Part shown: in pieces, positions 17,469 to 25,939 of the stretch
Numbering within the stretch: position 1 is the stretch's first letter
How the letters are laid out: every line of letters starts with the position of its first letter
From: Bog-473 sp963763575
GTDB lineage: Bacteria > Actinomycetota > Acidimicrobiia > Acidimicrobiales > RAAP-2
DNA: 64,000 bases
Direction of reading: 5' to 3'
Assembly: GCA_963763575.1 (NCBI GenBank)
Contig: CAVXPD010000016.1
Coordinates: 1 to 64,000, forward strand
Program-made: the position numbers and the translations under genes
Notes under the pieces: generated by a model
What the model was told of the DNA's origin: nothing
The model's input: only the letters and a program-made list of their open reading frames with translations
Database searches by the model: none

Positions 17469-18101
17469 CTACGATTCCCCTACTGAGAGCTGCCCAACGG
17501 GCCACTTCACGACGCTGTCGGGCGTCGTGGACCCGCCGCTTGCGCCTGAGAACTCGACGTAGTTGGGAGTTGTCCCGCTGGGGACATCCCACAGCAGCCA
17601 CCCACGATCACACTGGCCAGGAGCAAGTGAGTGATTGCTCCCGAGTTGGCTGAGCGACGACAACGGACCGCTAAACGGACCGCTGGCCATACCCTGCGGC
17701 GCCGTCGAACCGTCCGACAACAGCAGAGAAAAAGCCTCAGGGTTCGCGCCGGTGTTCGTTCCGGTCGAGCTGGCGCACACCGTCGCGTCAGCCACGTAGT
17801 ACGAGGTGCCCGGATCTGGCGCGTCGTGTTGATTGGTCGAAATCGCGTTCGGGTACACCGCAGAAACCAAGACCGTCGCGATACCCGATGCTTCCTGCGG
17901 CACCGTTACGGTCGTTCCAACCGGGTAGATCCCGTTGTGGACGACGGTCGTCGTCGTCTTGCCACCCTTTTCTGTCGACGCCCGTGGCGCGGCCGATGTC
18001 GTAGTCGCCGCTTGTCCGCTCGTGATTTTCGGACTCGTTGCGCACGCCGCCAAGGCGATCCCGACCAGTCCAAGGGTCACCAATGCCAACCTTCTCGCCA
18101 A
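17469..18101 (-). CDS. lipoprotein with DUF4352-like beta domain
   Basis: Secreted lipoprotein of about 210 residues. Lipid attachment is indicated by LVTLGLVGIALAAC with the Cys at the lipobox. A Thr/Ser-rich linker (ATTTSAAPRAST) follows, then a beta-sandwich region with VGTTVTVPQEASG, SYYVADATVCASS, and GWLLWDVPSGTTPNYVEF. That last pattern is typical of the telomere-repeat-factor-like DUF4352 domain of actinobacterial surface lipoproteins. TTG 18101 follows GGGAG at eight bases and is chosen; a longer frame to 18173 gives an unlikely N-terminus for a signal peptide. Exposed at the cell surface; function unknown. Confidence 0.8.
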   Translation of the reverse strand: MARRLALVTLGLVGIALAACATSPKITSGQAATTTSAAPRASTEKGGKTTTTVVHNGIYPVGTTVTVPQEASGIATVLVSAVYPNAISTNQHDAPDPGTSYYVADATVCASSTGTNTGANPEAFSLLLSDGSTAPQGMASGPFSGPLSSLSQLGSNHSLAPGQCDRGWLLWDVPSGTTPNYVEFSGASGGSTTPDSVVKWPVGQLSVGES

Positions 18102-18173
18102 GATCCATCTCCCATGCAATTCACAGAGCGCAGGCTCAGCTGCCTTGCGACATGATCGTATCCCTTCGCGCAT

Positions 18174-18470
18174 GCATTTCTACGCGCGGGTCCCACCCCT
18201 TCCGACCTTGGTGTGCCCAGTTACGGGTGCCTTCCGAGGGTGATTTTGCAGACTCGACCAGCACTCGAAATAGCAAACAAAAGGCTCTCCGAGGGTGGCT
18301 CGAGCGTCCTTGGAGGTGCACCAGCCGCCACGAAGCGTTCGTCTATCGAACACGCCCCCCACTGCATGGCCTCAATCCACACTCCGCCGTTTGGTCTGTA
18401 CTTCGGGGTTCCTGTTGCTTTGAATGCGTCCAGGCGCGAGCCTCGAGCGACGACCCGAGAAGGGAGAGCC
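18174..18470. other. intergenic region between divergent genes
   Basis: About 300 bases between the lipoprotein gene and the DUF899 gene. It should contain both promoters. No clear operator, tRNA or gene was seen. Confidence 0.35.
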
Positions 18471-19163
18471 ATGAACACGCCGCCGATCGTCTCGCGGGAG
18501 GAATGGAACGCCGCACGAGAGAGGATGCTCGTCAAGGAGAAGGAGGTGACCCGGGTCCGGGACGCGCTGGCAGCGGAACGCCGACGGATGCCGTGGATGG
18601 CCGTGAGCAAGGAATACTCGTTCGACGGACCCGCCGGACGAATGAGCCTCGCCGACCTCTTCGAGGGCCTGCGTCAATTGATCGTCTACCGCGCCTTCTA
18701 CGGACCTGAGGTGACCACCTACGCAGAGGGTGGGTCGTACCCGGAACGCGCCTGCGTGGGTTGCTCGCTCGGCGCCGACCAGGTCGCGCACCCTGGACAC
18801 CTGCGCGCGAGGAATACGGCGCTTGCGTGGGTGTCGCGCGCTCCGCAGGCCGAGATTCAGAGCTTGAAGAAGCGTCACGGCTGGGAGCACATCCCCTGGT
18901 ACACGATCACTGACGACTTCGACAAGGACTTCGACGTCGACGAGTGGCACGGCACGAACGCGTTCATACGCGAGGGCGATCAGATCTTCCGCAGCTACTT
19001 CGTCAACGTTCGCGGAGACGAACACATGGGCGGGACCTGGAGCTACCTCGACATCACAGCGCTCGGTCGTCAGGAAGAGTGGGAGAATTCGCCCGAGGGG
19101 TACCCACAGTCTTCGCCCTACCAATGGTGGAATTACCACGACGCCTACCAGGTGCGATCATAG
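18471..19163 (+). CDS. DUF899 family (thioredoxin-like fold) protein
   Basis: A 230-residue protein matching the DUF899 pattern: opening PPIVSREEWNAAR, RRRMPWMAVSKEYSFDGPAG, then QLIVYRAFYGPE, a CVGCS segment (about 97-101), and the C-terminal WSYLDITALGRQEEWENSPEGYPQ motif. The family has a thioredoxin-like fold. The CxxC-like pair here is C-V-G-C. ATG 18471 follows AAGGGAG at good spacing. Members are common in actinobacteria and may act in redox or stress responses; this is not proven. It is transcribed away from the lipoprotein gene. Confidence 0.9.
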   Translation: MNTPPIVSREEWNAARERMLVKEKEVTRVRDALAAERRRMPWMAVSKEYSFDGPAGRMSLADLFEGLRQLIVYRAFYGPEVTTYAEGGSYPERACVGCSLGADQVAHPGHLRARNTALAWVSRAPQAEIQSLKKRHGWEHIPWYTITDDFDKDFDVDEWHGTNAFIREGDQIFRSYFVNVRGDEHMGGTWSYLDITALGRQEEWENSPEGYPQSSPYQWWNYHDAYQVRS

Positions 19164-19232
19164 GACTCGCACATCGCACCGGGGCGGGCGCATCTCAGGC
19201 CCGGAGAATCGAACCCGTATCGATGTCCTCTG

Positions 19233-20048
19233 TCACCGCCGGTTGACGTTGCCTGCGTCGACCGGAATGACAGAGCCGGTCACGTAGCGGGCCTCTTCTG
19301 ACACAAGCCAGAGGATGGCATTCGACACGTCGATCGCCTCGACGGCCTCGACAGGAATGGCATTGGTCAGCGAGCCCGCCAGTTGGGGGACGTGCTCGAT
19401 GATCTCGGCCACGTTCCCGTCTCCGGCCATGGGTGTACGGACCGTGGTGGGTGCCACGCTGTTGACCCGGATGAAGTAGGGCGCCAGGGAGTTGGCCCAC
19501 GAACGCGTCAAGCCGATCACGCCGTGCTTCGCGGCGGTGTAGCCAAGCATGCCGGCGTGGTGGACGGGCGCCCCCGTGAGCCCTCCCGTGGAGCTCGTCA
19601 GCACGATTGCTCCGCCTTGGCCGTTCCGGATCATCGAGGGGATCGCGACACGCCCGGTGTTCCACACGCCCGTGAGGTTGACCCCCATCACCTCGTCCCA
19701 CTGCTGCTGCTCGGAGGCCATGCCACCCGGTCCGATGCCCGCATTTGCCACCACGATCCCGACCGGCCCGAGTTCCCCCGCTCCCTCATCGAACGCTTGC
19801 TGCAGTTCGTCGAAGTCCCGGACGTCGGCCTCGCGGGCCACGATCCGACTGCCGAGCCCCTCAACCTCCTTGACGGTCTGCTCGAGGTCGGCGGATGTCG
19901 CCATCGGATATCCGACTGACTGCAGCTGCCGGCAGATGTCGACGGCGACGATGTCCGCGCCCTCCTCGGCGAGTCGGATGGCATGACTCCGGCCCTGCCC
20001 CCGTGCGGCTCCGGTGATGAACGCCACCTTGCCGTCGAGCTTTCCCAT
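19233..20048 (-). CDS. mycofactocin-type SDR family oxidoreductase
   Basis: Short-chain dehydrogenase of 271 residues. Cofactor motif TGAARGQGRSHA (about 12-23), NAG motif VVANAGIG, catalytic Ser in LTSSTGG, and Y-x3-K in LGYTAAKHG. The first half has the insertion QSVGYPMATSADLEQTVKEV after VAVDIC, a hallmark of the mycofactocin-dependent SDR group, in which NAD is held tightly and re-oxidised by mycofactocin. ATG 20048 is preferred because GAGGAG lies six bases before it. No mycofactocin synthesis gene is in the window. It diverges from an aldehyde dehydrogenase, consistent with an alcohol-to-acid oxidation pair. Confidence 0.92.
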   Translation of the reverse strand: MGKLDGKVAFITGAARGQGRSHAIRLAEEGADIVAVDICRQLQSVGYPMATSADLEQTVKEVEGLGSRIVAREADVRDFDELQQAFDEGAGELGPVGIVVANAGIGPGGMASEQQQWDEVMGVNLTGVWNTGRVAIPSMIRNGQGGAIVLTSSTGGLTGAPVHHAGMLGYTAAKHGVIGLTRSWANSLAPYFIRVNSVAPTTVRTPMAGDGNVAEIIEHVPQLAGSLTNAIPVEAVEAIDVSNAILWLVSEEARYVTGSVIPVDAGNVNRR

Positions 20049-20382
20049 CGTCATCTCCTCTCTCACCCGTTGATGGACGTGCGCACGACAGTACGCCGCT
20101 GCCGGAAACGCTGCCCATTCTGCCCACGACTCCACGTCACGCAGCGAGACCTTCTTCGGCGACTTCAAGGCTTCCGCCCGACGGCACCAACCCGAACCCA
20201 CAGGCCGGGCAGGGGCTTCCGTCGAACAGTGTGCCGCCGGGACCTCGCGTCGTTTGTCGCCGGACGTACCCAGGCGTTACGTTCGTTCGGCGAAAGCCGG
20301 GTCAGTGCTCAGCTTCATGAGCCCGTTCCGCAGGGCCAGCTACGGACATGTTGACGAAGAACAGCCACGGAGGTCAGCGAGT
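20049..20382. other. divergent promoter region of SDR and aldehyde dehydrogenase
   Basis: About 330 bases between the two divergent oxidation genes. GGAGGT near 20369 serves the aldehyde dehydrogenase. Open frames here are not protein-like. No operator could be singled out. Confidence 0.35.
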
Positions 20383-21837
20383 ATGACGCTAGAAGCAACG
20401 ATCGAAGAACTTCGAGCGCGCCCGGGCAAGGGCGACACCATCCCGATCATCGACCCGGTGACCGAGCAGGAGATCACCGAATTCGTGGACGGGGGCGCTG
20501 CGGCCATCGACGACGCGGTCGCCCGGGCTCGAGAGACGTTCGAGTCCGGGGTGTGGCACCAGAAACCTCAAAGTGAGCGGGCCCAGCTGCTGTGGCGCGT
20601 CGCGGAGTTGCTCGAGGCGCAGTCCGAAGACCTGGCCCAGCTCGACTCGCTGAACACCGGCATGCCATTGCCACAGGCTCAGCGCAACATCGCTGCGGCC
20701 GTCGAGTTCTTCCGGTACTTCTCCGGCTGGTGCACGAAGATCAACGGGATCGCCCACGACGTGCAGATGTCGGGCGGACTTAGCGGTATCGACGCGTCGG
20801 TGCACGCCTACACCATCAAAGAACCCGCCGGTGTCGTCGGACTGATAATCCCGTGGAACGGCCCAGCGTTCAACGCCGCCGCCAAGCTTGCTCCATCGCT
20901 GGCCGCCGGTTGCAGCAGCGTGCTCAAGCCGGCCGAGGAGACCCCGCTGTCGGCACTGGTCTTCGAGAAGGTCCTGGCCGAAGCCGGTGTGCCCGACGGC
21001 GTCGTCAACCTGGTCAATGGCTACGGGCACACTGCCGGACAAGCGCTCATCGAGCACCCCGACGTCGACAAGATCGCCTTCACGGGATCCACGGAGGTCG
21101 GCAAGCTCATCGTGAAGGCAGCTGCTGGCAACCTCAAGCGGGTCATGCTCGAACTGGGCGGCAAATCACCGGTCCTCATTTACGACGACGCCGAGCTCGA
21201 CAAGGCCATCCCCGCCGCGGCGATGGGCATCTTCATCCACTCCGGACAGGCATGCGTCGCCGGCTCCCGCATCTTCGCGCAGCGCGGTGTATACGAACGG
21301 GTGGTCGAGGGGGTCGCGACCCTCGCCGGCAAGATCCGGCTCGGCGGTCCAAACGAAGGAAAGGTCCACAGCGGGCCGATCATCAGCGAGCGGCAGCTGC
21401 ATCGCGTCATGGGCTACATCGACGAGGGCAAGCGCGACGGCGCCGAGGTGGTCATCGGCGGTCACCGGCTCGATCGCACCGGCTACTTCGTGCACCCGAC
21501 GGTGCTGGCGCAGGTCAGGTCGGATATGCGCCTCTATCAGGAGGAGATTTTCGGGCCGGTCGTGGCAGTCACGCCGTTCGACGACGACGACGAGGTCGTC
21601 GCCATGGCGAACAACACGGTCTACGGCCTCGCCGCCTCGGCCTGGACGAGAGACATTTCCCACGCACACCGCCTCGCCAAGCGACTCGACGCGGGCACCG
21701 TCACGCTCAACTGCCAGATGATGTGGGACCCCAACATGCCCTTCGGTGGCTTCAAGCAGTCTGGTTGGGGTTACGAGAACGGGCAGGAGGGCATCGAGGG
21801 CTACCTCAAGAACAAGACGGTCTGGGCCCAACTCTGA
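20383..21837 (+). CDS. NAD-dependent aldehyde dehydrogenase
   Basis: Full-length ALDH of 484 residues. Landmarks in order: IIPWNGPAFNAAAKLAPSLA (cofactor loop and substrate channel), KPAEETPL, FTGSTEVGKLI (Rossmann), LELGGKSPVLIYDDA with the general base Glu, and HSGQACVAGSR with the catalytic Cys. EEIFGPVVAVTPF and PFGGFKQSGWG close the family pattern. ATG 20383 lies ten bases after GGAGGT. It oxidises an aldehyde to an acid; together with the divergent mycofactocin-type SDR it may complete an alcohol degradation step. A short hairpin follows the stop. Confidence 0.95.
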   Translation: MTLEATIEELRARPGKGDTIPIIDPVTEQEITEFVDGGAAAIDDAVARARETFESGVWHQKPQSERAQLLWRVAELLEAQSEDLAQLDSLNTGMPLPQAQRNIAAAVEFFRYFSGWCTKINGIAHDVQMSGGLSGIDASVHAYTIKEPAGVVGLIIPWNGPAFNAAAKLAPSLAAGCSSVLKPAEETPLSALVFEKVLAEAGVPDGVVNLVNGYGHTAGQALIEHPDVDKIAFTGSTEVGKLIVKAAAGNLKRVMLELGGKSPVLIYDDAELDKAIPAAAMGIFIHSGQACVAGSRIFAQRGVYERVVEGVATLAGKIRLGGPNEGKVHSGPIISERQLHRVMGYIDEGKRDGAEVVIGGHRLDRTGYFVHPTVLAQVRSDMRLYQEEIFGPVVAVTPFDDDDEVVAMANNTVYGLAASAWTRDISHAHRLAKRLDAGTVTLNCQMMWDPNMPFGGFKQSGWGYENGQEGIEGYLKNKTVWAQL

Positions 21838-21855
21838 TCTCAGCCCATGCTGAGA
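21838..21855 (+). terminator. short hairpin after the aldehyde dehydrogenase
   Basis: TCTCAGC (21838-21844), loop CCAT, GCTGAGA (21849-21855): a perfect 7-bp stem starting at the base after the stop codon, between two convergent genes. No U-run follows, so it is a weak terminator candidate. Confidence 0.4.
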
Positions 21856-21878
21856 GGAACGAGGCTCTCGGCGCTGGT

Positions 21879-23486
21879 TTACTTCTTGATGTAGATGCCC
21901 GCCAGGTCGGTGTGGCACTGGCCGATCGGAGCCACCACCTTTCCTCCGACCACGGACTTGTTGTACCCGACGATCGCCGGCTGGAAGACCAGCGGGACTT
22001 CGGCCCCGATCGACATCGCGAGGGCCCCGGCCTTCTGCATGAGCGGCCCCTGCTGTTGTGCGGTCACGTACTGGAGGGCCTGCTTGATGTCCGGGGCGAG
22101 CAGCGCATTGGCCGTGCCGTAGTGCTGGGTCAGGAAGCCGATCGGCAGGAACTCGTTCTCAAAGTTGTTGGCGAGATCCGGCCCGTTCGAGAGCTGCTCG
22201 CTGAGGACGGCGTCGCCCTGGCCCTTGATGTAGACGTCGGTCAGCAGGTCAGCTGGATCGACGGTCTGCAGGGTGATGTTGAACCCGGCCGCCTTGGCTT
22301 CTTGTTGCACGAGTTGTGAGGCCTGACTGAATCCGGGATCGCCGCTCGGCACCACGAGGGTGAACGAGATCCCTCGAGGGAAGCCCGCGGCCTTCAACAT
22401 GTTCTTGGCCTTTGTCGGCTGATACGTGTACTTGTTGCCCACCGCCTTGTCGTATCCAGGGGACCACGAGGGGAATGGCTGGTAGGCCGGCTCGCCGAGC
22501 CCGTCGTCGACCACCCGGTTGAGGGCGTTGCGATCCACGGCGTACTCCAGCGCGGCGCGTACCTTTGCGCTGTTGAAGGGCGCCGCGTTCTGCCGCATCT
22601 GCAGGTCGATGTAGTCGTAAGACTTGCCCACGACCACCGCAAGATTGGGCGCCCCCTTGACCGCTGCCACGTTGTCAGGCTCGAGCGTCGTCATGTCGAA
22701 GGCGCCCGTCTCGAGACCTGTGACCAACTGAGGACCCTGCGAGGCCTGGACGAAATCGACGCCGCCGAGCTCATACTGGCCCTTGTCCCAGTATTTGGGG
22801 TTGGCGGCGAGCTTGATCGAGGAGCCCTGCTGGTAGCCCTTCAGGACGAAGGGCCCGGCTCCGATCGGGGCGGTCTTGTCCGTGCTAATGGTGCTCGGGT
22901 CGTAGATGGTCCCGTCCGAGTGGTACATCGCCTGGACGACGTCTCCGGGAATCGGGTTGGAGAGGTTGAGGACGAGTGTGAGGGAATTCACCACGTCGAT
23001 CGTCGAGATCGCGGTCAAGGTCGTGAGCAGCGGGCTCTGGCGGCTGTAGAGCAGGCTCGTCTTGATTGCGTTCGCGTCGATCGGGTCGCCATTCGAGAAC
23101 ACCACACCGGGGCGAATGTGGAGGGTCACCGTCGTCGGTGTCGTCGACCAGCTCTCGATGACGGTCGGGAGGAACGCTTCGTTCGTGATGCCAAGACCCG
23201 ACGCGTAGATGTTCGAGAGGATGGCGAACCCGCAGGGGTTGAGGGATTGTTCCGGATTGAACGTGTTGTCGAACTCGTCGTTCAGATCGATGCCGTACGA
23301 GAGCACCCCGTTTGGATTGGCGCCCCTCGGGAGCGCGGCACCGGCGGTGAGGGGCTGCAGCACGGCCGCACCGGCGAACGTGATGAGCGCGACCGCGGCC
23401 GCCGCGAAGAGCCAACGAGGCCGATGCAGAGGACGGGGTCCCTCGTTCTGATCCTTGCGCCGCCGCGTTGCACTGGGCTTCGCCAT
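21879..23486 (-). CDS. ABC transporter substrate-binding protein, family 5 (peptide type)
   Basis: Exported solute-binding protein of 535 residues. The N-terminus has a basic stretch then LFAAAAVALITFAGAAVL, a signal anchor or signal peptide without a lipobox Cys. The mature part follows the DppA/OppA plan: NEAFLPTVIESWSTTPTTVT, LHIRPGVVFSNGDPI, GAGPFVLKGYQQGSSIKLAA, NPKYWDKG, then KVRAALEYAVDRNALNRVV and the late YNKSVVGGK region. ATG 23486 follows GGAGGTAGGAG. No permease or ATPase gene is adjacent, so it is an orphan whose transporter lies elsewhere. The natural ligand (peptide, sugar or other) cannot be told. Confidence 0.92.
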   Translation of the reverse strand: MAKPSATRRRKDQNEGPRPLHRPRWLFAAAAVALITFAGAAVLQPLTAGAALPRGANPNGVLSYGIDLNDEFDNTFNPEQSLNPCGFAILSNIYASGLGITNEAFLPTVIESWSTTPTTVTLHIRPGVVFSNGDPIDANAIKTSLLYSRQSPLLTTLTAISTIDVVNSLTLVLNLSNPIPGDVVQAMYHSDGTIYDPSTISTDKTAPIGAGPFVLKGYQQGSSIKLAANPKYWDKGQYELGGVDFVQASQGPQLVTGLETGAFDMTTLEPDNVAAVKGAPNLAVVVGKSYDYIDLQMRQNAAPFNSAKVRAALEYAVDRNALNRVVDDGLGEPAYQPFPSWSPGYDKAVGNKYTYQPTKAKNMLKAAGFPRGISFTLVVPSGDPGFSQASQLVQQEAKAAGFNITLQTVDPADLLTDVYIKGQGDAVLSEQLSNGPDLANNFENEFLPIGFLTQHYGTANALLAPDIKQALQYVTAQQQGPLMQKAGALAMSIGAEVPLVFQPAIVGYNKSVVGGKVVAPIGQCHTDLAGIYIKK

Positions 23487-23600
23487 CGCTCCTACCTCCA
23501 TCAGACCACGGAGTCGGTCCCCCGCTTCGCAGCGTGGCGATCCTAGGCGCGCGAAGGTTCCGATTCTCGTTGCCAGACGGCCCAGAAGCCCGTCCGCCCT

Positions 23601-23850
23601 CTAGTCGTGACTCGTTCTGTCCGCCTACACCCCGACGACGTTGATCAAGTGCGTCGTCATCACCAGGGGCGACCTCCACGCCGTGGGTGTCGCGCACCCC
23701 GAACAAGAGCCTTCGACGCCGATGCCACCTTCTCCCCGCCGCGTTCGACGTGTGCTCGTCGTCGACGATGTTGCCCTTCACCTCGAGGTCGTCTCCGTCC
23801 CCCGGTCGTCCACCGAGAACCTGTTTCGCAAGGGATCATCATGGCCTTCT
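23601..23850 (-). pseudogene. LURP-one-related (LOR) protein, decayed
   Basis: Fragments of a LURP-one-related protein in order but in changing frames: FSVDDRG, then GDDLEVKGNIVDDEHT, ERGGEKVASASKAL, GVRDTHGVEVAPGDDDAL, and ADRTSHD before the TAG at 23601-23603. The family C-terminus typically reads D-x-YGVEVAPG-x-DDAL...D-x-SHD, which fits closely. At least three indels and an internal stop separate the pieces. The N-terminal half is not convincing upstream of 23850. LOR proteins have a tubby-like fold; the function in bacteria is unknown. This is a real pseudogene rather than a single sequencing slip. Confidence 0.6.
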
Positions 23851-24340
23851 TGAGCGCGCCGCCACCCTCATCTCGGCGTTCCCGGCGGCGTTCTCATCCA
23901 CCGCCTCCACCGTGCCCCCGAGGAGTCGACGACCTGATCCGTGCGTCGTCACATGGCCCAAAGACACCACTGCGCTTGGCGCATTCGATGTCGGTTCTTA
24001 TGGTTCAGTCGTTGTCAGAGAGCTATTTCGTCAGAGAGGTATTTCGCGCCGAGTCTGCTTGGTATCGAGGTGTAGCCGCCATCGCCCACGGCGACGCCCT
24101 GCCGAAACTGCCCCAAGCTGTGAGAAGGGGTACCGACGAGCCCTTGCTCGTCGATCGTGAACGACCGGAAATTGAGCGTCCCTGGTCAATGACACCGTTT
24201 GGTGACTGGTCACGCCCCACGGCGTCGGATCGTTTTACCGATGCCGCTGGTGCTCCTGTCGAATAGGGGTTGCCAGTAGTGTTCCCCATATCGCTGCGCC
24301 TGAGAAGCGATGCAAACGTTGCCTTCCACAAGGAGCCGAG
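23851..24340. other. intergenic region upstream of a small membrane protein gene
   Basis: About 490 bases. It may hold more of the decayed LURP-one gene on its left side, but no segment is recognisable. AAGGAG just before 24341 serves the next gene. No tRNA or strong hairpin was seen. Confidence 0.3.
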
Positions 24341-24520
24341 ATGCAGTTAGCTGACGTGACGAGCGGTGGCTTCATCGGGTTGTGGGCCGTGATCTACGTG
24401 GTCCTGTTGGTGACCCTGGGCATCCTGTCGCTGAGGAAGGGGCACTGGATCATGTTCATCGTCGGACTGTTTTTCCCGCTCTTTTGGTTCATTGGGGCGC
24501 TTCTGCCGAGACGACGCTGA
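24341..24520 (+). CDS. small two-helix membrane protein (59 aa)
   Basis: Short gene with ATG 24341 behind AAGGAG at a good distance and a TGA at 24518-24520. The 59-residue product has two hydrophobic helices, FIGLWAVIYVVLLVTLGILS and WIMFIVGLFFPLFWFIGALL, separated by the charged turn LRKGH and ended by PRRR. Similar tiny proteins with a conserved LRKGHW-x-MF and PLFW-x-IGAL pattern are widespread in actinobacteria, so it is very likely real. Function unknown. It precedes the GAP-family membrane gene on the same strand. Confidence 0.75.
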   Translation: MQLADVTSGGFIGLWAVIYVVLLVTLGILSLRKGHWIMFIVGLFFPLFWFIGALLPRRR

Positions 24521-24574
24521 CAGCGGAATCCTGCGTTGACCTTCGCGGTGGCTCACGCGCAGTAGGACGATCGG

Positions 24575-25228
24575 GTGGTCCTCGACCTGACGATCGTCGG
24601 GCTAGCAGTCACGCTCGAGCCGATTCCGCTCACCGCGTTCATCCTCATTCTTTCGTCGCAGCATGGCAGCAGAAAAGGCGCTGCATTCGTCTCCGGATGG
24701 ATTGTCTCGCTCGCCATCGTCGTCACGGTGACAGTCGTGGCGACGGGAAACAACCCGCCGAAGCAAAACACGGCTCCCTCGCTCGGGGCATTGGCAGGCA
24801 AGATCGCCATAGGCGCTGTGCTCTTGGTGATCGCTCTGCGTCGGTACCGGCGGTTGGGTCAGCCTAAGAAGCCGAAGAAGACCCCGAAGTGGCAGGCCGG
24901 AGTGGACAGCATGTCGCCCTGGTATGCCTTTGCGCTCGCACCACTCGTGCAGCCATGGGGGCTGATCGCGGCGGGGGCGGCAACCGTGGTGGAGGCCAAG
25001 CTCTCGGGCTGGGAGGATTACCTCGCCCTCGTCTACTTCTGTGTACTGGCGACCGCGACGTACCTGGCGATGGAGATCTACGCCACGGCCCGTCCGGCCG
25101 AGACGCAGGCGTTCCTGACCCGGTTGCGTTCTTGGATCGACCGCAATACCGACGTGCTGATCGTGTGGCTCTCGCTGCTCGTCGGACTCTGGCTCATAGG
25201 GAAGAGCATCTACCTCATCGTGACGTAA
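24575..25228 (+). CDS. GAP family (Sap-like) membrane protein
   Basis: Polytopic membrane protein of 217 residues with about six helices. It shows the layout of the GAP / sulfolipid-1-addressing (Sap) family: VGLAVTLEPIPLTAFILILS at the N-terminus with the conserved EPIP, then GKIAIGAVLLVIALRRYRR, a basic Pro/Lys loop (KKPKKTPKW), SPWYAFALAPLVQPWGLIAA, and a C-terminal pair of helices. In mycobacteria a relative helps move a surface glycolipid; here the cargo is unknown. The start is GTG 24575. It is 54 bases downstream of the 59-residue membrane protein and may be co-transcribed. Confidence 0.85.
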   Translation: MVLDLTIVGLAVTLEPIPLTAFILILSSQHGSRKGAAFVSGWIVSLAIVVTVTVVATGNNPPKQNTAPSLGALAGKIAIGAVLLVIALRRYRRLGQPKKPKKTPKWQAGVDSMSPWYAFALAPLVQPWGLIAAGAATVVEAKLSGWEDYLALVYFCVLATATYLAMEIYATARPAETQAFLTRLRSWIDRNTDVLIVWLSLLVGLWLIGKSIYLIVT

Positions 25229-25292
25229 TCGGTGATGGAAGTACGTCTGTGTGTTGCGACTCCCAGCTCACGAAGCCATCTCTACCGCCGGG

Positions 25293-25877
25293 TCAGTGCC
25301 GAAATGCACCAACGCCTTCTCTGACGGCGTAGAGCAACAGCAGGTACCCCGCAACTGGGTCGGCCCACCACCATCCGAACGCAGCGTTGAGGACGAGTCC
25401 CACGAGGACGGCCGTGGCGAGGACGCCATCGACGAACGTGACCCGTCCTTCAGTGCGAAGAACGGGATTGTCGAGCTTGCGTCCAGTGGACTCCTTCCCT
25501 GCGGCCAGAACGAACATCACGGCCGCCGTCAAGGCGGTCCAGACGATGCCTAGGGGGCTGTGCCGGGGTTCGAACCGAGCGGCCAGCACCACTGTGCTCT
25601 GAATAGCCAGGTAGAGCGCAAGGACGAGGAAGGCACTGCCGATGATGGGCAGTCCGATTCTCTGGCGCTCCTCAGACGAACCGGAGAGCTCCCAGATGAC
25701 CACGGTGCTTGCCCCGATTTCTATAAGCGAGTCGAATCCGAACCCGCCGAGCGCCACGGAGCGGGCGGTGATGGCGGCGAGAGCCAGTACCACCACGCCC
25801 ACCACGTTCCAGCCGAGGGTGACGTATTCGAGGATGAAGCCCCGGCGGACCAGCAGGGCACGGTCTTCGGCCAACAC
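25293..25877 (-). CDS. cation diffusion facilitator-like transporter
   Basis: Membrane protein of 194 residues with about five to six helices and no cytosolic C-terminal domain. The CDF-type metal site is suggested by GGFGFDSLIE in the second helix and by a later VDGVLATAVLVG plus WWWADPVAGY in the helix that normally pairs with it (D-x-x-x-D positions). Family members export Zn, Co, Fe or Mn by proton exchange. This is a short version, as in several actinobacteria. It is convergent with the GAP gene and upstream of, and on the same strand as, the serine hydrolase gene. Confidence 0.85.
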   Translation of the reverse strand: MLAEDRALLVRRGFILEYVTLGWNVVGVVVLALAAITARSVALGGFGFDSLIEIGASTVVIWELSGSSEERQRIGLPIIGSAFLVLALYLAIQSTVVLAARFEPRHSPLGIVWTALTAAVMFVLAAGKESTGRKLDNPVLRTEGRVTFVDGVLATAVLVGLVLNAAFGWWWADPVAGYLLLLYAVREGVGAFRH

Positions 25878-25939
25878 CGCACCACCCTAGTTGCGGCATC
25901 TCTCAAAAGGCGTGCCTCAGACCACCCGGTCGGGTCGGC

